A program made the translations under genes and the position numbers. Shown here one piece after another: positions 10,991-22,499 of a stretch of DNA of 64,000 nt. Within the stretch, counting starts at the first letter, position 1, and each line of letters begins with the position of its first letter. Under the pieces are notes generated by a model. That model saw only the letters and a list, made by a program, of their open reading frames with translations. It made no database searches and was not told where the DNA came from. The DNA comes from Dactylis glomerata (Eukaryota > Streptophyta > Magnoliopsida > Poales > Poaceae): positions 1 to 64,000 of the forward strand of contig QXEO01001841.1 of assembly GCA_007115705.1 (NCBI GenBank), given 5' to 3'.

Positions 10991-12800
10991 CCAGTAACTG
11001 AGCAATCAAAGAAGAGGTCAGTTGACTATCACCATAGCTCCACATATGCCAACATTCCGTCTATAGAATAACCGGCCATTGTGACTTCTTCTGCCAACGT
11101 TGAGAACACAATTCGGGAATAATACTCTCTAGACAGTAGACGTCGTTGAGTACCGAATAGCATATTTGTGAATCATACATATTGAACCGGTCAAGTGATT
11201 CAAAACAGATGAACTGTTCTAGAAGACAAGGTAGAAATATAAGCATCTAAAGAGTGGCAGATGAGTAAACAACGCCATAATTACTCACTTGCTCATCCAA
11301 CCAATATATTTTGCTGAGAAGAAGTGTTTTATTTATTATCAAATCGGTTTTTAATAAACATCAAGCACGATATAGACACACTCACAATCTTACACCACCA
11401 CACACGCATTCACACACACACACATACACGCTCACTTAAGCAGATTCATTTAGATCGCTAAGCATGATGGGATTAATGATGCCATAAAACTTTAGGCTTT
11501 GCATTACTGATTATAAGCTACTCCCTCCGATTCATAATAAGTACCACGGATTTACCAAATGCTAGTTATAGAGCCATTAGAGTGTAGTTACCATTTGTTG
11601 TTGTGGGGTCCCGATAGTGAACAATTGGTCGGGGAAAGATAGAGAACATATCTAGTGCTCCTGGGTATTTGAGTGCTACGTGATTTCAGGCAAATTTGAG
11701 CCATTGGGTATGAAACTGATGGCTCAAAACGATGTTCGTGTGTAGATTCATAAAAGACCCTAATTTCAACAGAAACCAATCCGCACTTCACCCAAGTTAG
11801 ATTTCATCCTAGACACATTTTGCATATAGACCCTTGTTCGTTACAGAATTCAACCAGAAATACATATATGCAAATGAACCAGACTCTGATCGGAGTGCGG
11901 GTTGACTTCGGTTATAATAAAGGTTGTTTTATGAATCGATCGACCAACAAATTCTGAGGCCATCAGTTTCCAATCCAACGGCTCATAGTAACCTGGAATC
12001 ATGTAGCACTCAAATGAACTAGAGCACTAGAGATGTTCTCGGGTAAGATAGGTGGCAACAACAGTGATGTAGTGGTGATCGTTGATACTGCCCTCATCCT
12101 GGTCTACGATGGTCAATGCCTTCTTATCCGTTAGCGCACTTTTAGGGTCGGCGTTGTGATTTGTCGTGGTTTACACGTATTTGGTCATGACAAGAGCATT
12201 ATCACATATATGTCACGTGTTGCAGCCAGAGATGTGATTTAGGTACTTTTCCCAACACGGTCAGTGGTTCAATCTTTGCGTTACATTGCTTTGGATCTAC
12301 CTGTCGTGTTAGGATTTTTTTTCCTTATAGTTTAGCAACTTAGCTTTTATTAGAAGGTTTGTTCGACTATGTGCATGCTTAGTACGGTTTGATTGTGTAT
12401 ATTCTTAATATAAACCAAGAACTTGATATCCTTTGTGTTTGTATCACCTATATTAAATGAGAAGAAATACATTTAAAAAAGAGATAAGGTACTATATATT
12501 TCTAAGTTGCTTGATTTTTTAAATCTTAATAGCCATTTCTATTTCCTTTTGTCAGTATGTATTCACAATTTCACATATAATCATCATGACTAAAAAAATG
12601 GAAGTAACCATCTTGCCGAAGTTGCAAAATTGCAAAAGAAATTGCAATTGATGTTTAGCGCGCAGGAGTATCAATTTTTGAAACATGTGTTATTTCCTTT
12701 GTCAATCCGTCGACTGAAACATAAGCGACTTCTGCTTCGCAGGGCAAGTCTCCTGCTGGCCGCTGATCACTGTACTGATTGAGCTTAAATTACAACTAAT
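10991..12800. other. Intergenic stretch with a CA-rich microsatellite
   Basis: A CA-rich tract at about 11,390-11,432 (ACACACACAC-type) is the clearest structure. A CTCCCTCCGATTCATAATA word at 11,521 resembles one Stowaway end, but no partner was found. No gene can be supported in the rest. Confidence 0.5.
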
Positions 12801-13014
12801 CAGATCAGCACATTGTGGTTGGCCAAGCTCATGATCCTCAACGACGGGAACTAGTCAGCGAAACGATCCAGGACCGCCACTCCCTCCGCTCACCCAAAAC
12901 CATACCCGCCTGCGCAATACCTCCTCCAAAGAGGCCCGCGTTCCGCCACGTCAGCGCTCAAGCGCCCACCCATTGGTGGGTACAAACCATACTTGCACCC
13001 AGGTCGCAGCCGCC

Positions 13015-13052
13015 AGTCAAAGGCCCCCGGCTTTGACCGGTCCACGGTCAAA
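13015..13052 (+). promoter_or_regulatory. W-box cluster next to the WRKY TATA box
   Basis: Three W-box cores (TTGAC[C/T]) lie within 38 bp: AGTCAA (minus) at 13,015-13,020, TTGACC (plus) at 13,033-13,038 and GGTCAA (minus) at 13,047-13,052. They end about 11 bp before the TATA box. WRKY proteins bind TTGAC cores, and WRKY genes are often auto- or cross-regulated, so this is a good candidate feedback element. Binding is inferred. Confidence 0.65.
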
Positions 13053-13063
13053 TATTCAAACTT

Positions 13064-13072
13064 CTATATAAG
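13064..13072 (+). promoter_or_regulatory. TATA box of the WRKY gene
   Basis: CTATATAAG lies 248 nt before the start codon. This predicts transcription from about 13,095-13,105 and a 5'UTR of roughly 220 nt. Confidence 0.7.
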
Positions 13073-13319
13073 CCTCAGCCAGTCCCGACCTGGAGAGTCA
13101 TCGCTCACCATCGATCCATCGTGCTCTGTGGTCTGTGCGCTCCTCTCCCTTCCTCACCGTCTTCATCTTCCTCGCCTCCGGTGACCTCGACAGCTACGTA
13201 CGAGCTAGCTCCGGTGCAGGCTTGCAGCGCTGGCCAACTCGGGACCCGTCTCGCTCGCCTACCCGAACGCCTCGTTCTCTGCTGGAGGCTGCAGCGGTGG
13301 ACAAGTGCCGTCGAAATCC

Positions 13320-15414
13320 ATGGCCATGACGCCGCCGACCAACTTCCCTCCGGCGTCGCCGTCGTCGTACTTCAACAACATGTCCGCCGGCTTCCTCGAC
13401 TCGCCGATCCTCCTCACCCCCAGCGTAAGCACGGCGACCTCTGCGCGCGCGTGCGTGCAACTCCGAAATGGGCGACTACATAAGCATGATTTCGTGTCTG
13501 TGGCTGACGTTAATCGTGTGTGTTTCAGTTATTCCCATCGCCGACGACGGGCTCATTCCCCTCGCAGCCGTTCAACTGGATGGGGACGGCGCCGGAGAAC
13601 GAGGGCCTGCTAGGAGGCGTGAAGGACGAGCAGCAGAGGCAGTACTCCGGCTTCACGTTCCAGACGACCGCGCCGGTCCCGGCGGCGGTGGCCGGAACCA
13701 ACGCGGTGGCGTCCTCCTTCATTCAGTCGTCCATGCCGATGGCTCAACTGGTAAGAAATTAAGCTTATCTGATCGAGATCAATCATGCATGCAAAGCTAA
13801 GAGAACGACCCTTGCATTATTGCATACGTTGACTCAGATATAGGAACCGGCCGTAGTTTCTGGCTTGGAATACTTGGGCCCACTTACCAGTGCCACGCTT
13901 ACACATAAGTTTCTCTGAGGTCATCTCTGGACTTGTTCACAATACACATAACTTGTCTTTATGCGAAGATCACATACACATTATCTCCATGCAGATCTTT
14001 TAAACATTTCTTATTTTACATTATTCATACCGCTTGATGCTGACTGGTGACCTTACAATGACCAAATAGGCCATGTCGTGTCACGCACTCCCCGTCTGTC
14101 TTATTACAAAATTATTATGAATCGCAATAGTCAACCTTGTCCTACTCTAGGCTAAGTCAAAACCAGTGCACCAATTGTGCATGTCCACGTACGTAGGTGA
14201 TGTCTAACTCTAGCATTCCGCTATTGCAGGGGCAGGACTCGTACAACGGCGACCAGCAACAGCCGTGGAGCTACCAGGACGCGGGCACGGACGGGATGAC
14301 CACGAGGCCGGCGAGCTTCAGCACGCCATACGAGGCGCCAGACATGGGCGGCGGCAACGGCGGCTACAGCGCCCCGGTGTCGTCGTCGTCGGGGTACGGC
14401 CGCGTGCAGAGCCGGCGGCCGTCGTCGGACGACGGCTACAACTGGCGCAAGTACGGGCAGAAGCAGATGAAGGGGAGCGAGAACCCGCGCAGCTACTACA
14501 AGTGCTCCTTCGCCGGCTGCAGCACCAAGAAGAAGGTGGAGCAGGCGCCCGACGGCCAGGTCACCGAGATCGTGTACAAGGGCACGCACAACCACCCCAA
14601 GCCGCTGAACCCGCGCCGGAGCTCCCTCTCCGTCCCGGCGTCGGCGTCATCGTACGCCCCGGACGCGTCCAGCGACGCGCTCTCCGGCACGCCCGAGAAC
14701 TCGTCCGCGTCCTACGGGGACGACGAGACCAACAATGGCGTGAGCTCGGCGCTGGCCGGACACTTCGGCGGTGGCGGCCAGGAGTTCGACGACGACGAGC
14801 CGGACTCCAAGAGGTGGAGGAAGGACGGCGACGGCGAGGGGATGGCGCCGGTGGCCACCGGGAACCGGACGGTGCGGGAGCCGAGGGTCGTCGTGCAGAC
14901 CATGAGCGACATCGACATCCTCGACGACGGCTACAGGTGGCGCAAGTACGGACAGAAGGTGGTCAAGGGCAACCCGAACCCAAGGAGCTACTACAAGTGC
15001 ACGACGGCGGGCTGCCCGGTGCGGAAGCACGTGGAGCGCGCGTCGCAGGACCTGCGCGCCGTGGTCACCACCTACGAGGGCAAGCACAACCACGACGTGC
15101 CCGCCCTGCGGGGGAGCGCTGCCGCCGCCGCGCGCTACCGCGCCGCCGCGCCGATGGCGCCGGCCGCGAGCTACCACCATGGCGGCGGCGGCTACTCCAG
15201 CCTTCGCCCGGACGGGTTCGGCGCGCCGGCGCAGGCCGCGGACCAGAGCGGCGGCTTCGCGCTGTCCGGGTTCGACTACAGCGCGCCGTCGTCGTACTCG
15301 TACGCCGGCATGCAGCAACAGCAGCAGCAGAACGACGCGATGTACTACGACGCGTCGAGAGCCAAGGACGAGCCGAGAGACGACATGTTCTTCGAGCAGT
15401 CGCTGATGTTCTGA
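13320..15414 (+). CDS. Group I WRKY transcription factor
   Basis: Three exons: 13,320-13,424, 13,529-13,750 and 14,230-15,414, all joined in phase 0 with GT-AG borders (AGC|GTAAGC, TTTCAG|TTATTC, CTG|GTAAG, TTGCAG|GGGCAG). The protein has 503 residues. It has two WRKY domains, WRKYGQK at about 181-187 and 346-352, each followed by a C-x4-5-C...H-N-H zinc site, which defines group I. The N-terminus has Ser-Pro sites (ASPSS, DSPIL, PSPTT) like the MAP-kinase-targeted SP cluster of defence WRKYs. An acidic patch (FDDDEPDSKRWRKDGDGEG) sits between the domains. Residues resemble the rice OsWRKY30/78 type, but with a shorter N-terminus; orthology is not proven. The first in-frame ATG was used. It is a nuclear DNA-binding protein recognising W-boxes. 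Unlike most WRKY genes, the C-terminal WRKY domain has no intron. Confidence 0.93.
13829..14155 (+). promoter_or_regulatory. W-box words in WRKY intron 2
   Basis: Intron 2 (13,751-14,229) has TTGACT at 13,829-13,834 and AGTCAA words near 14,127 and 14,154. Intronic W-boxes could add to auto-regulation, but such short words also occur by chance. Confidence 0.3.
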
Positions 15415-15735
15415 TCACTGAAACATTTCCATCCTCAGCACCGATGGAAGCCGAATGACAGGAAATGGGTACAAATCTAGGAATGTTGTTCTTTTTTTTG
15501 ACTGTGTGGATAGGTCTCCGGTCACGTTTGTTCAAATATTTTTTTTGGAGGCCACGGCCATGCTAGCTCTGGTAGCTGCCGAAATGGTGGTGACACAATG
15601 GCCTTCAGTTAACACTTTGCACAAAGCAAAAATTGAGTAGGAAATAAGACAGTAGTGCAGCCGATTAAGGTTTTTTTCCCGGCAGTTAAGACTAGCTGAC
15701 TGCCTTTTCCTCTCGGTGAAAATTTGTAATCATTT

Positions 15736-15789
15736 AGTTAACAGAAGTTTGAAAATTGTAGTCATACAGTTAACAGAAGTTTGAAAATT
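15736..15789. repeat. 22-bp direct repeat
   Basis: The unit starting AGTTAACAGAAGTTTGAAAA occurs at 15,736-15,757 and 15,768-15,789, 32 bp apart, downstream of the WRKY gene. No function assigned. Confidence 0.9.
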
Positions 15790-16299
15790 TTACTGTCACA
15801 GTTGATCTATCCGCGTTGTTTCCCAAGAGTCAAGTCAACAACATTTTGGCACGCGCTTGGCACATGCCTGAAGCTGAAGGAAGCTAGCTATACGGTACTA
15901 CACTGGTACAGCTGGCCATTTCCTTGGGCATAAATCCGGTCGGGCAGCCGCGAGACAATCTCGTCGCCAATTTCGGACCGGTTGCAAGCTCGCCGGCGGC
16001 GACACGTCAGGCTCAGGCAGCACCGTCTGTCAAACTACTCCATCTGAATGCACGAGATTTTCGCTGGGTGACCGGGCGGCTCCTGGACGACCTGACGGGA
16101 TGCAAATACGGTGAACATCAACTCAAAGCAGAATCTTTAGCCGCGTAGCATCTTTTTAGTAATCACATTCTCCACGCACTGTATTTTAGCCGGCCAGTAG
16201 ACCAGCGGTGAAAACAATCGAGTTATTCGCTTTAGAAAGAAGTCACAGATATTACTCAAACTTGCAACAAAAATCAGTTCACTCACCGTACAACGGAAA
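15790..16299. other. Intergenic stretch downstream of the WRKY gene
   Basis: Short open frames only, none with a recognisable domain. No repeat structure was seen apart from the MITE that follows. Confidence 0.5.
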
Positions 16300-16406
16300 T
16301 ACTCTCTTCGACCCATAATACTCTTCGCTAATGTTGATGTATCTAGACATATTTTAGTGTTAGATACATATGTATTAGCGAAGAGTAATATGGGTCGGAG
16401 GGAGTA
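16300..16406. mobile_element. Stowaway-like MITE
   Basis: Terminal inverted repeats: TACTCTCTTCGACCCATA at the left end and TATGGGTCGGAGGGAGTA at the right, extending inward through ACTCTTCGCTAA / TTAGCGAAGAGT. The element is about 107 bp and bounded by TA, the target preference of Stowaway/Tc1-mariner MITEs. It has no coding capacity. Confidence 0.8.
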
Positions 16407-16539
16407 CGATTTTAAGGTCACTCAATACGAATTGGTGCCTCACAGACGGTCATTGATCCTTGTGGCGTATCGTACATGCCGATGTCACCATTTTGTCAAA
16501 TATGACTCGTCATCGGGATCGTGGGAGGGGTGGGAACTG

Positions 16540-17050
16540 GTACTGGATATCTGAATTATCTGATATTTGTATTTGAGAAAATAAAAATGATCATGATAAT
16601 ATTCAAATTCAGATGAATATGAAAATGGATGTGGTAAATATCCGATTCGTTTTATATACAAATACAAAAATAAGTGTGATATTGGATTTTGAACTAAATG
16701 TGGAGATGAAAATAGGTATATCCATATTCGAATAAAGTTGTGTTAGCCTATTTTAATAATTCTATCTCGATGTACCAATTATTCAACAAAAAATATTAAC
16801 AAAATTGTCAAATCTATTTTTCTATGACTGACCTTGAAACTATTGTGTATTATGTTATTATAAAGTTTACTCACATAAGATACAAGTCTATTATTTTGTT
16901 ATTCATATCCATTTCGAATTGCAAAAATATCTGATCTGCATCCGTATTTGAGTAACATCTTCTCCGTATTCGTATTCGAGCAACATCCGCTCCGCATTCA
17001 TATTCGACAACATCCGTATTCACATCTATATTTGTTTAATAATTATACCG
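16540..17050. repeat. AT-rich repeat with GGATATCTGA / CATCCGTATT words
   Basis: The stretch is dominated by repeated ATATC(T/C)GA, CATCCG and GTATTCG(A/T) words. Such word patterns are common in grass hAT-type nonautonomous elements. No exact termini or target duplication were found, so the class is a guess. Confidence 0.25.
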
Positions 17051-17110
17051 TTAGAAAGTATAAAAACTGAAGTTTCTATTGATATTTTTATATATATAAT
17101 TTATGTCACT

Positions 17111-17240
17111 TTTTTCTGAAACAAGGCAAAAGAGTGACCATTTTCATTTAATAAGAAGAGAGTTTAGAAATCACACAAACATGGCCAAAAGGCTAAAATA
17201 AACAAAAGGCCTACTCTCGCGGCATTACAATACTAACGGC
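17111..17240 (-). mobile_element. LINE-like 3' terminus, minus orientation
   Basis: Read on the minus strand, it has AACTCTCTTCTTATTAAATG followed by CTCTTTTGCCTTGTTTCAG and an A run. This is homologous to the terminal blocks at 10,413-10,507 and 24,298-24,380. It is only the tail of an element. Confidence 0.45.
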
Positions 17241-18233
17241 CTTTGCAGCGGCAAGACTTCAAAGGGCGATTTTCTCCTTAATTTTTTGGACTATCATTGT
17301 TGATGTGGATACCTAATAAACTTAGAAGGAATGAGTATTCATGTTGTACATTAATTGAACTGATTTTGCGGGACAAGTTCGAGTTCTCTATGGATTTTCT
17401 CTTCGATTTGGGTTTACTAACCTATGTTCGGGTCCCCATCTCATCGTTCCGTCTCCTCAGCCGCCGCTCCAAGAAAACAGCCGCCGCCTCCTTCACCTCC
17501 TACTCCACCATAGATTGGTTCCCCCTCCTCCGGCCGGCCTCGCTGGCGTAAGAAGGGGTGGGGAACCTATTCTATGTGTGGAGGTTTCAGTAAAAATAGT
17601 ATTTTGTTAGTAGATTAAGTTAGGGTTTGGTAGCCATCTTTTGTTGGTCTCCATGTCAATGGAGATAACATCGTTTATAATAATTAATCTTTGATTCTTC
17701 CTTTGACGATGAGAACTTTTTCTCGACGTCAACGGCAGTGTTGGAAGATTAAAATTCTCTAGGTACGGTTATTTGGATCTTGCTTCGCCAGATCGATCTT
17801 GGATCTTTTCTCATGGTCGCCACAAGGAGTATTATCCTCGCAATAATTTTCCCGTCTGCTACGTCCTCGACAATGGAGATTCATACTCTCGACTCCCCAA
17901 CGACGTCGACCAAGTTGTTCGGATATATCGCTCTGACATGCTGGTGTTGGTACTCTTGCCGATGTTGATTAACTACTTCAATGGCTGCGCGCGTGCACAT
18001 AGTCTTAGTATTGCGGCTCAAATTAAAATTATAGAAGAACCTTCTTTGATATTTATAGGTTTATGGTTCAGTTTTATTCGGCTGCCTTCTAGAAAATACA
18101 AGATTATGTCATGGAAGATTATTTTATAATTGCAGGAGAAAGCTTATATATCTCTACCATTGACTATTTACTCTTATAAATATATGTGGTATTGATTGTA
18201 AAAAAAATCATCAGCACCCACAACAAAAAATTG
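17241..18233. other. Repeat-like noncoding stretch
   Basis: It has coding-like composition (for example TTGGATCTTTTCTCATGGTC near 17,799) but only short open frames and no recognised domain. It may be 3'UTR of a retroelement. No gene is called. Confidence 0.3.
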
Positions 18234-18451
18234 TACTTCCTCCTTCTCAGTTTATAAGGCTTGCACGTGTATCTAGGTTATTAATTTAACTAACTTAGTA
18301 TACAATAAATATTATGAAAAATATATCAATAAAAACTTTAGATGCTCTATTTTCTAATGGTATAATTTTTATACTACATAGTTTATTTTATGTAAGTTAA
18401 ATTGACTACCTAGATGTACACGAAGCCTTATAACCTCAGAAGGAGGGAGTA
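18234..18451. mobile_element. Stowaway-like MITE
   Basis: About 218 bp with long terminal inverted repeats. The left end reads TACTTCCTCCTTCTCAG, then TTTATAAGGCTT; the right end reads AAGCCTTATAACCTCAG, then AAGGAGGGAGTA. It is bounded by TA, with an AT-rich centre and no ORF. Confidence 0.85.
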
Positions 18452-18771
18452 GTACAACGCAGGACATCACGCGAATATAGAAATCAACTGAACTCGGGCT
18501 AAATTCTGTTTGTACAGATCAGATCTTACGATCCATTTTGTTTTCAATTTCCACATGGACTTCCGAGCCAAAAACACAAGCCCCAAAAAGAACACCTACA
18601 GTCGCATCAGGAGGATTCAAGAGATCGAGCATTCGAGCTGGCGCAGAACCCAAAAGCCTCCTCATCGATCGACCAGTTCATCATATTCACAGCGGAAGAT
18701 CGAAGAACTAAGCTATCAGAAGAAGAAGGAGAAACAATCAAGCGTAAGGAAAGGAAAGCCCGTGTTGCTTG

Positions 18772-19299
18772 CTAGTCCGAGGGCTCCTCCTCCGCTATGC
18801 TCTCCAGCCGCGGCCGCCATACGCCGGCGCGGGCGCTGCTGCTGCGGCGCCGCCGGTGGGCCGTCTCCCGCTTCTCGGACAGGAGCTCCCTCAGGTAGTT
18901 ATCCTGCTCCGCCGTGCTCGCCGGCGCGGCCACCGCGCCGCGGCTCTTGCGGTGGCAGTGGCCGTGGCGCCGCTTGGCCTTGTCCGCCTGCGCCGGGCAC
19001 GCGCCGTGGCCGGCGTGCTGCTTCGGCCGCTTCAGCTCGGGCGCCGTGGTGGTGGGGATGAGGAAGTAGATGCGGCCGCGCCTGAGCTCGGAGTCGGGCG
19101 ACACGATGACGATCCTCCTGGCGGCGCCGGCCGAGCCCGCCGCTGTGAGCGCGTGGCTGGGGTGCGCGGCGAGCACGTCGGAGGCGATGAGCGGGCAGGT
19201 GAACTCGTCCACGTGGCCGCTGAGGTGCACCACGCGGACGACGTCCAGGGCGCCGCAGGGGAGCATGCACGCCAGGCAGCACCGCAGGCTGTTCCCCAT
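18772..19299 (-). CDS. DUF4228 (PADRE) domain protein
   Basis: Single-exon ORF of 175 residues. The ATG is at 19,299 and the TAG ends at 18,772. It begins MGNSLRCCLACMLPCGALD, then VRVVHLSGHVDEF, a region ending with SDVLAAHPSHAL, and IVIVSPDSELRRGRIYFLIP, the conserved order of DUF4228/PADRE proteins. MGN with nearby Cys residues could support N-myristoylation and palmitoylation, and so membrane association (inference). The C-terminal half is basic, rich in Arg, His and Ala, and probably disordered. PADRE genes are known to respond to pathogens and abiotic stress; their biochemical role is unknown. A TATA box lies about 150 bp upstream. The length is usual for the family. Confidence 0.9.
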   Translation of the reverse strand: MGNSLRCCLACMLPCGALDVVRVVHLSGHVDEFTCPLIASDVLAAHPSHALTAAGSAGAARRIVIVSPDSELRRGRIYFLIPTTTAPELKRPKQHAGHGACPAQADKAKRRHGHCHRKSRGAVAAPASTAEQDNYLRELLSEKRETAHRRRRSSSARAGVWRPRLESIAEEEPSD

Positions 19300-19451
19300 T
19301 GCCGCCTCCTTCTTCTGCTCCTCTTCGCCGGCGTCTGACTGCTGCTGCTCTGCTTCGTGCGCGCGCGTTGTAGCTCTGTCTTGCTTGGCTCACTTTGAGA
19401 CAGACAGTTATAATGAAGGGTGTGGCTTGGGTCGGCCCGGCCTGTCTTGTG

Positions 19452-19459
19452 TATATATA
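19452..19459 (-). promoter_or_regulatory. TATA box of the PADRE gene
   Basis: On the minus strand CTATATATAC precedes the start codon by about 150 nt. This gives a predicted 5'UTR of roughly 120 nt. Confidence 0.6.
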
Positions 19460-20114
19460 GAGCTGTTTTGGAGTGGGGAGCTTTGTGCATGGTGTTTTGA
19501 AACAGCTATGCAATGGGTACATGTACAATCTCACACTGAACAACGAACATGGAGACAGTTTTTGTGCGAGGGTTGTTCAATAAATTATCATTCTTGTTTC
19601 TCCACAAGATTGATAACTTGATAAATGATAAGTGATCATAACATAGTGAATATTAGAATAGGCAGTACAACTTGATTTATTTTCGCTCTATGGAAATGAA
19701 AATCCATCCAAAAAATCTTAGGCCAAAATCTTATTTTACATTTATCAAATCCAAACCCTTTTTTTTGCCATAAAAATGAATTTGTATGCAAAGCTTGTAG
19801 TTATAATAATTTTTGTCATAATTTCATGCTTAAATTTTAAAAAAGGGAGATCTCAGGACCATATGCTAAATGCATGGAAAATAAAACAAATTGTGTACTA
19901 GCCTAGATACGCCCTGGAAGGTGATTAGGTGAAAGGGGTTAGACGATGCTGAAAAGGGCACACAACGTTAGGAACCCTAGCACATCATCGGTCGTAAACA
20001 TATTACTCTATAGGCCGCAACCTCAACATCGAAGGCCTAGGAACATCGACACTCGGAATGTATTCAAACTTTCAAACTTCTTGATGCCACATCTCCCCTT
20101 CTTTACCAATTCTA
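19460..20114. other. Intergenic stretch upstream of the PADRE gene
   Basis: AT-rich DNA without a supported gene. It joins LINE-derived sequence at about 20,115. Confidence 0.5.
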
Positions 20115-20400
20115 TGTAGGCCCACCTGTGCAGATGGAGTGATGTCACCAAAGACAAAATCTCTTCTGTTTTGCCATAGCATCCAGAAGAATAGGGTGAT
20201 CATTGTCAAGAGATCTCATAGATGTGTCGTTTCCACAGACCTCGAAGTCCACTGGCCTAGTAGGCCACACTCCATTCGGAATGGTGCCACGCTCGAAGGA
20301 TCTCCGCGCGGACCTAATGCGCAAAGACACATCCCAGGAGCAAGTGAGCTAGGGTTTCTTTTTCCTGGTCGCATAATGGGCATCGCGGTGATCTCGACGA
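20115..20400 (-). pseudogene. LINE reverse-transcriptase C-terminal (zf-RVT) fragment
   Basis: Minus-strand translation, with stops, gives ETLAHLLLGCVFAH followed by EILRAWH and then FFWMLWQNRRDFVFG. This matches the C-terminal zinc-binding end of plant LINE pol proteins, where the pattern is a variant of ETxxHLLxxCPFA followed by WxxWKxRNxxVF. In-frame stops show that it is dead. No RT core is adjacent. Confidence 0.65.
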
Positions 20401-20651
20401 GCCGCACCAATCCACCCCACTAGAAAAACTCATAGCTGCGGTTCATGATAAGCATACGACCTACGAATCTAAAATTAATCATCTTAATACACTCCGGGAT
20501 TACGGTTTATTTTCGCCATGGGAGCTTTAGGTTTATTTTCGTAACGGGTTATGTGACTAGTACACTCTCCTTGCCAATCATCATAAGTTCATAACTATGT
20601 ACCTATCAATAGCCACAGGAAAGCTTCTCATTAACCTCACTTGCTAAAAGA

Positions 20652-20749
20652 TACTCCCTCCAATCAGAAACAAGTGTTGGCGGCTTAGTATAAACTTTAT
20701 ACTAAGCTAGTACAAAATTACCGACAATTATTTCCGACCGGATAGAGTA
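20652..20749. mobile_element. Stowaway-like MITE
   Basis: About 98 bp. The left end TACTCCCTCCAATCAGAAA, then ACAAGTGTTGGCGG, is an imperfect inverted match to the right end CCGACAATTATTTCCGACCG, then GATAGAGTA. The centre has the small palindrome AGTATAAACTTTATACT. TA flanks both ends. Confidence 0.7.
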
Positions 20750-22205
20750 ATAAATTGGGATAGGGTAGTATATTGGAGTGCACGTAGCAATATTTGGCAT
20801 GAACTATATCCAGCACAAGCAAGACAAAAAGTGCACCACGCATCAGGTTCATTGCGCTTGCTGGCTGCTGCGCAACTCCGTTGTTTACTCCTCGGCCTCA
20901 ATGGCAACTTCCTTTTTTGCCCTGTCTCAGATGCCTTTTGGGGAATCTGTCACTAGTTTTTACAAGCCATTATTCAAGAACCAAGACAGAAAGGAGTTAT
21001 AATTAGCGAGGCATAATGCGATTTCGTGCGGGTCTAGTAGTAGTAAACCGGTTGCTGCTGACATGGTTTCTCAAGAAGGGAAGCTGCTAGGAAAGCTGTC
21101 CGTTCCTCTAATGATAGGGGAATAAACCCCGTGCTCATTATCTGTTAGTACGATCCTGGTGAAGAACATTCCTAGTAGGAGGAGAACGGCAGCACATGAA
21201 GCACTTGAAATTCCTCCTTTTTGACGATTCGTTGGAAATTAGGCTGGAGAGTTCATGTCTTCAATTTGTTCACCATTTGAAACAAGAGAAGTTTGGCCTG
21301 TTTCTTGCGAGAATTTCTCTGTCATCCATGGAAATTTCTCGATCCAGAAAACGTGCAGACAGAACGTCGCTGCTGGTGATCCAGACCGGTACACCATCGA
21401 ATAGACAGGGGTTGAAGGTGCAAGGTGGGCATTTTGTGCAGGCAGGCAGTCATCATGTCATGCCGCAACGCCAGTCTCCAGACCAGACTTCAAAGCCAGC
21501 CTGCAAACAGACTTCAAACCCTAGGATGGGAGACACATCGATAAAGTTGAGTCAGGAAGTTGCCTGCCTGCAAGGAGACACGCCAACGAAAGGCTGCCGG
21601 AGCGCGCACCCGCGCCGGCCGCCGCCGCCCCGCCCGCTGCCCGGAGCCCCCAAAGAACCTGACGCGTGTGGCTGCGTACGCTGTACCGCTGAATATACTG
21701 AATGTACTGCCGTCCCGGCACGATTGGCGCCGTACCCGCAGCATCATCAGATTCAGCCAGCCACGGGTCTCGCCGGCGACCGCCGACCGGTTTTGGATTG
21801 GCGGGCGGCGCTTTTGGGCGCAGGCGCGTAAAAAGGCTGGCCCCGTGCGCCCCGCGGCCGGCAGCCGTGCGCTGTATGCGACGACATGTGCCGACGAGGG
21901 AAGATCGCGTGCCGTTGCGGCTGTCGGCTCGGGCGCGCCTACGCTATGATGCTACCCACCCGTCTGCTCAGCTAGGGCGTGATTGGAGCGCCGGAGTAGG
22001 CAAAGTACTACTGGCTGTGGCTGTGGCGTCCTTCTTCCTGTTCCCTCTTCATTTGGTGGTACGATTCTCGAATGTGGGTACGGGTATTGGATTTTATTTT
22101 GGAAGTCAGGATTAACCTTGACTCGACTGATCAACACGGTGTCAATTGAGGGTCCAGGAGTGTACATTAAGAACCTTAAGATCGATATGTACAATGGTTT
22201 GTATA
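20750..22205. other. Intergenic stretch, GC-rich in its right half
   Basis: Open frames occur on both strands at 21,200-22,100 because of GC content. None has a recognisable domain. No promoter or splice pattern supports a gene. Confidence 0.4.
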
Positions 22206-22371
22206 TCTTAGTTGACTAATATTTTCTTAAGTATCAGTCGCCTTAAAAAAAGTGTGTCTGCAATTCAAAAAAAAAAGTGCTACTGGAAGAGTTATACTTT
22301 TTTGATAGAAAAGTGCAACCGACACGTTTTTTAAGGTGAGTGAGACTTAAGAAATTCTCAGTCGCTGAGAA
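22206..22371. mobile_element. MITE-like inverted repeat
   Basis: About 22,206-22,246 and 22,331-22,371 are imperfect inverted copies: ATTTTCTTAAGTATCAGTCG with CCTTAA against TTAAGGTGAGTGAGACTTAA with GAAATT. The loop is about 85 bp and A-rich. Superfamily not assigned. Confidence 0.5.
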
Positions 22372-22499
22372 ATAGCAAATCCGTATGTACAATATCTTCA
22401 TCTTTTCAACTCTGATAATTCTAAATGGCCTCGATCCACAGTGAGTTAAAGAGTTAGTTTCTTTTAGAATCGCGATACATATTGTGGTATCTTAATATA

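Noticed and set aside
11396..11432. Short ACAC-type tandem considered as a CRISPR-like array
   Set aside because: It is a simple dinucleotide microsatellite in a plant genome; no spacer/repeat structure.
11519..11560. Stowaway-like end CTCCCTCCGATTCATAATA
   Set aside because: Only one terminal repeat was found; no inverted partner within several hundred bases.
14265..15458. Long open frames overlapping the WRKY exon in other frames
   Set aside because: They are Arg/Ala-rich shadows of a high-GC exon; the WRKY frame has two full domains and matching splice sites.
21196..21831. Open frame of 211 codons on the plus strand
   Set aside because: Composition shifts midway from ordinary to Pro/Arg-rich with no family resemblance; its second half is overlapped by equally long frames on both strands.
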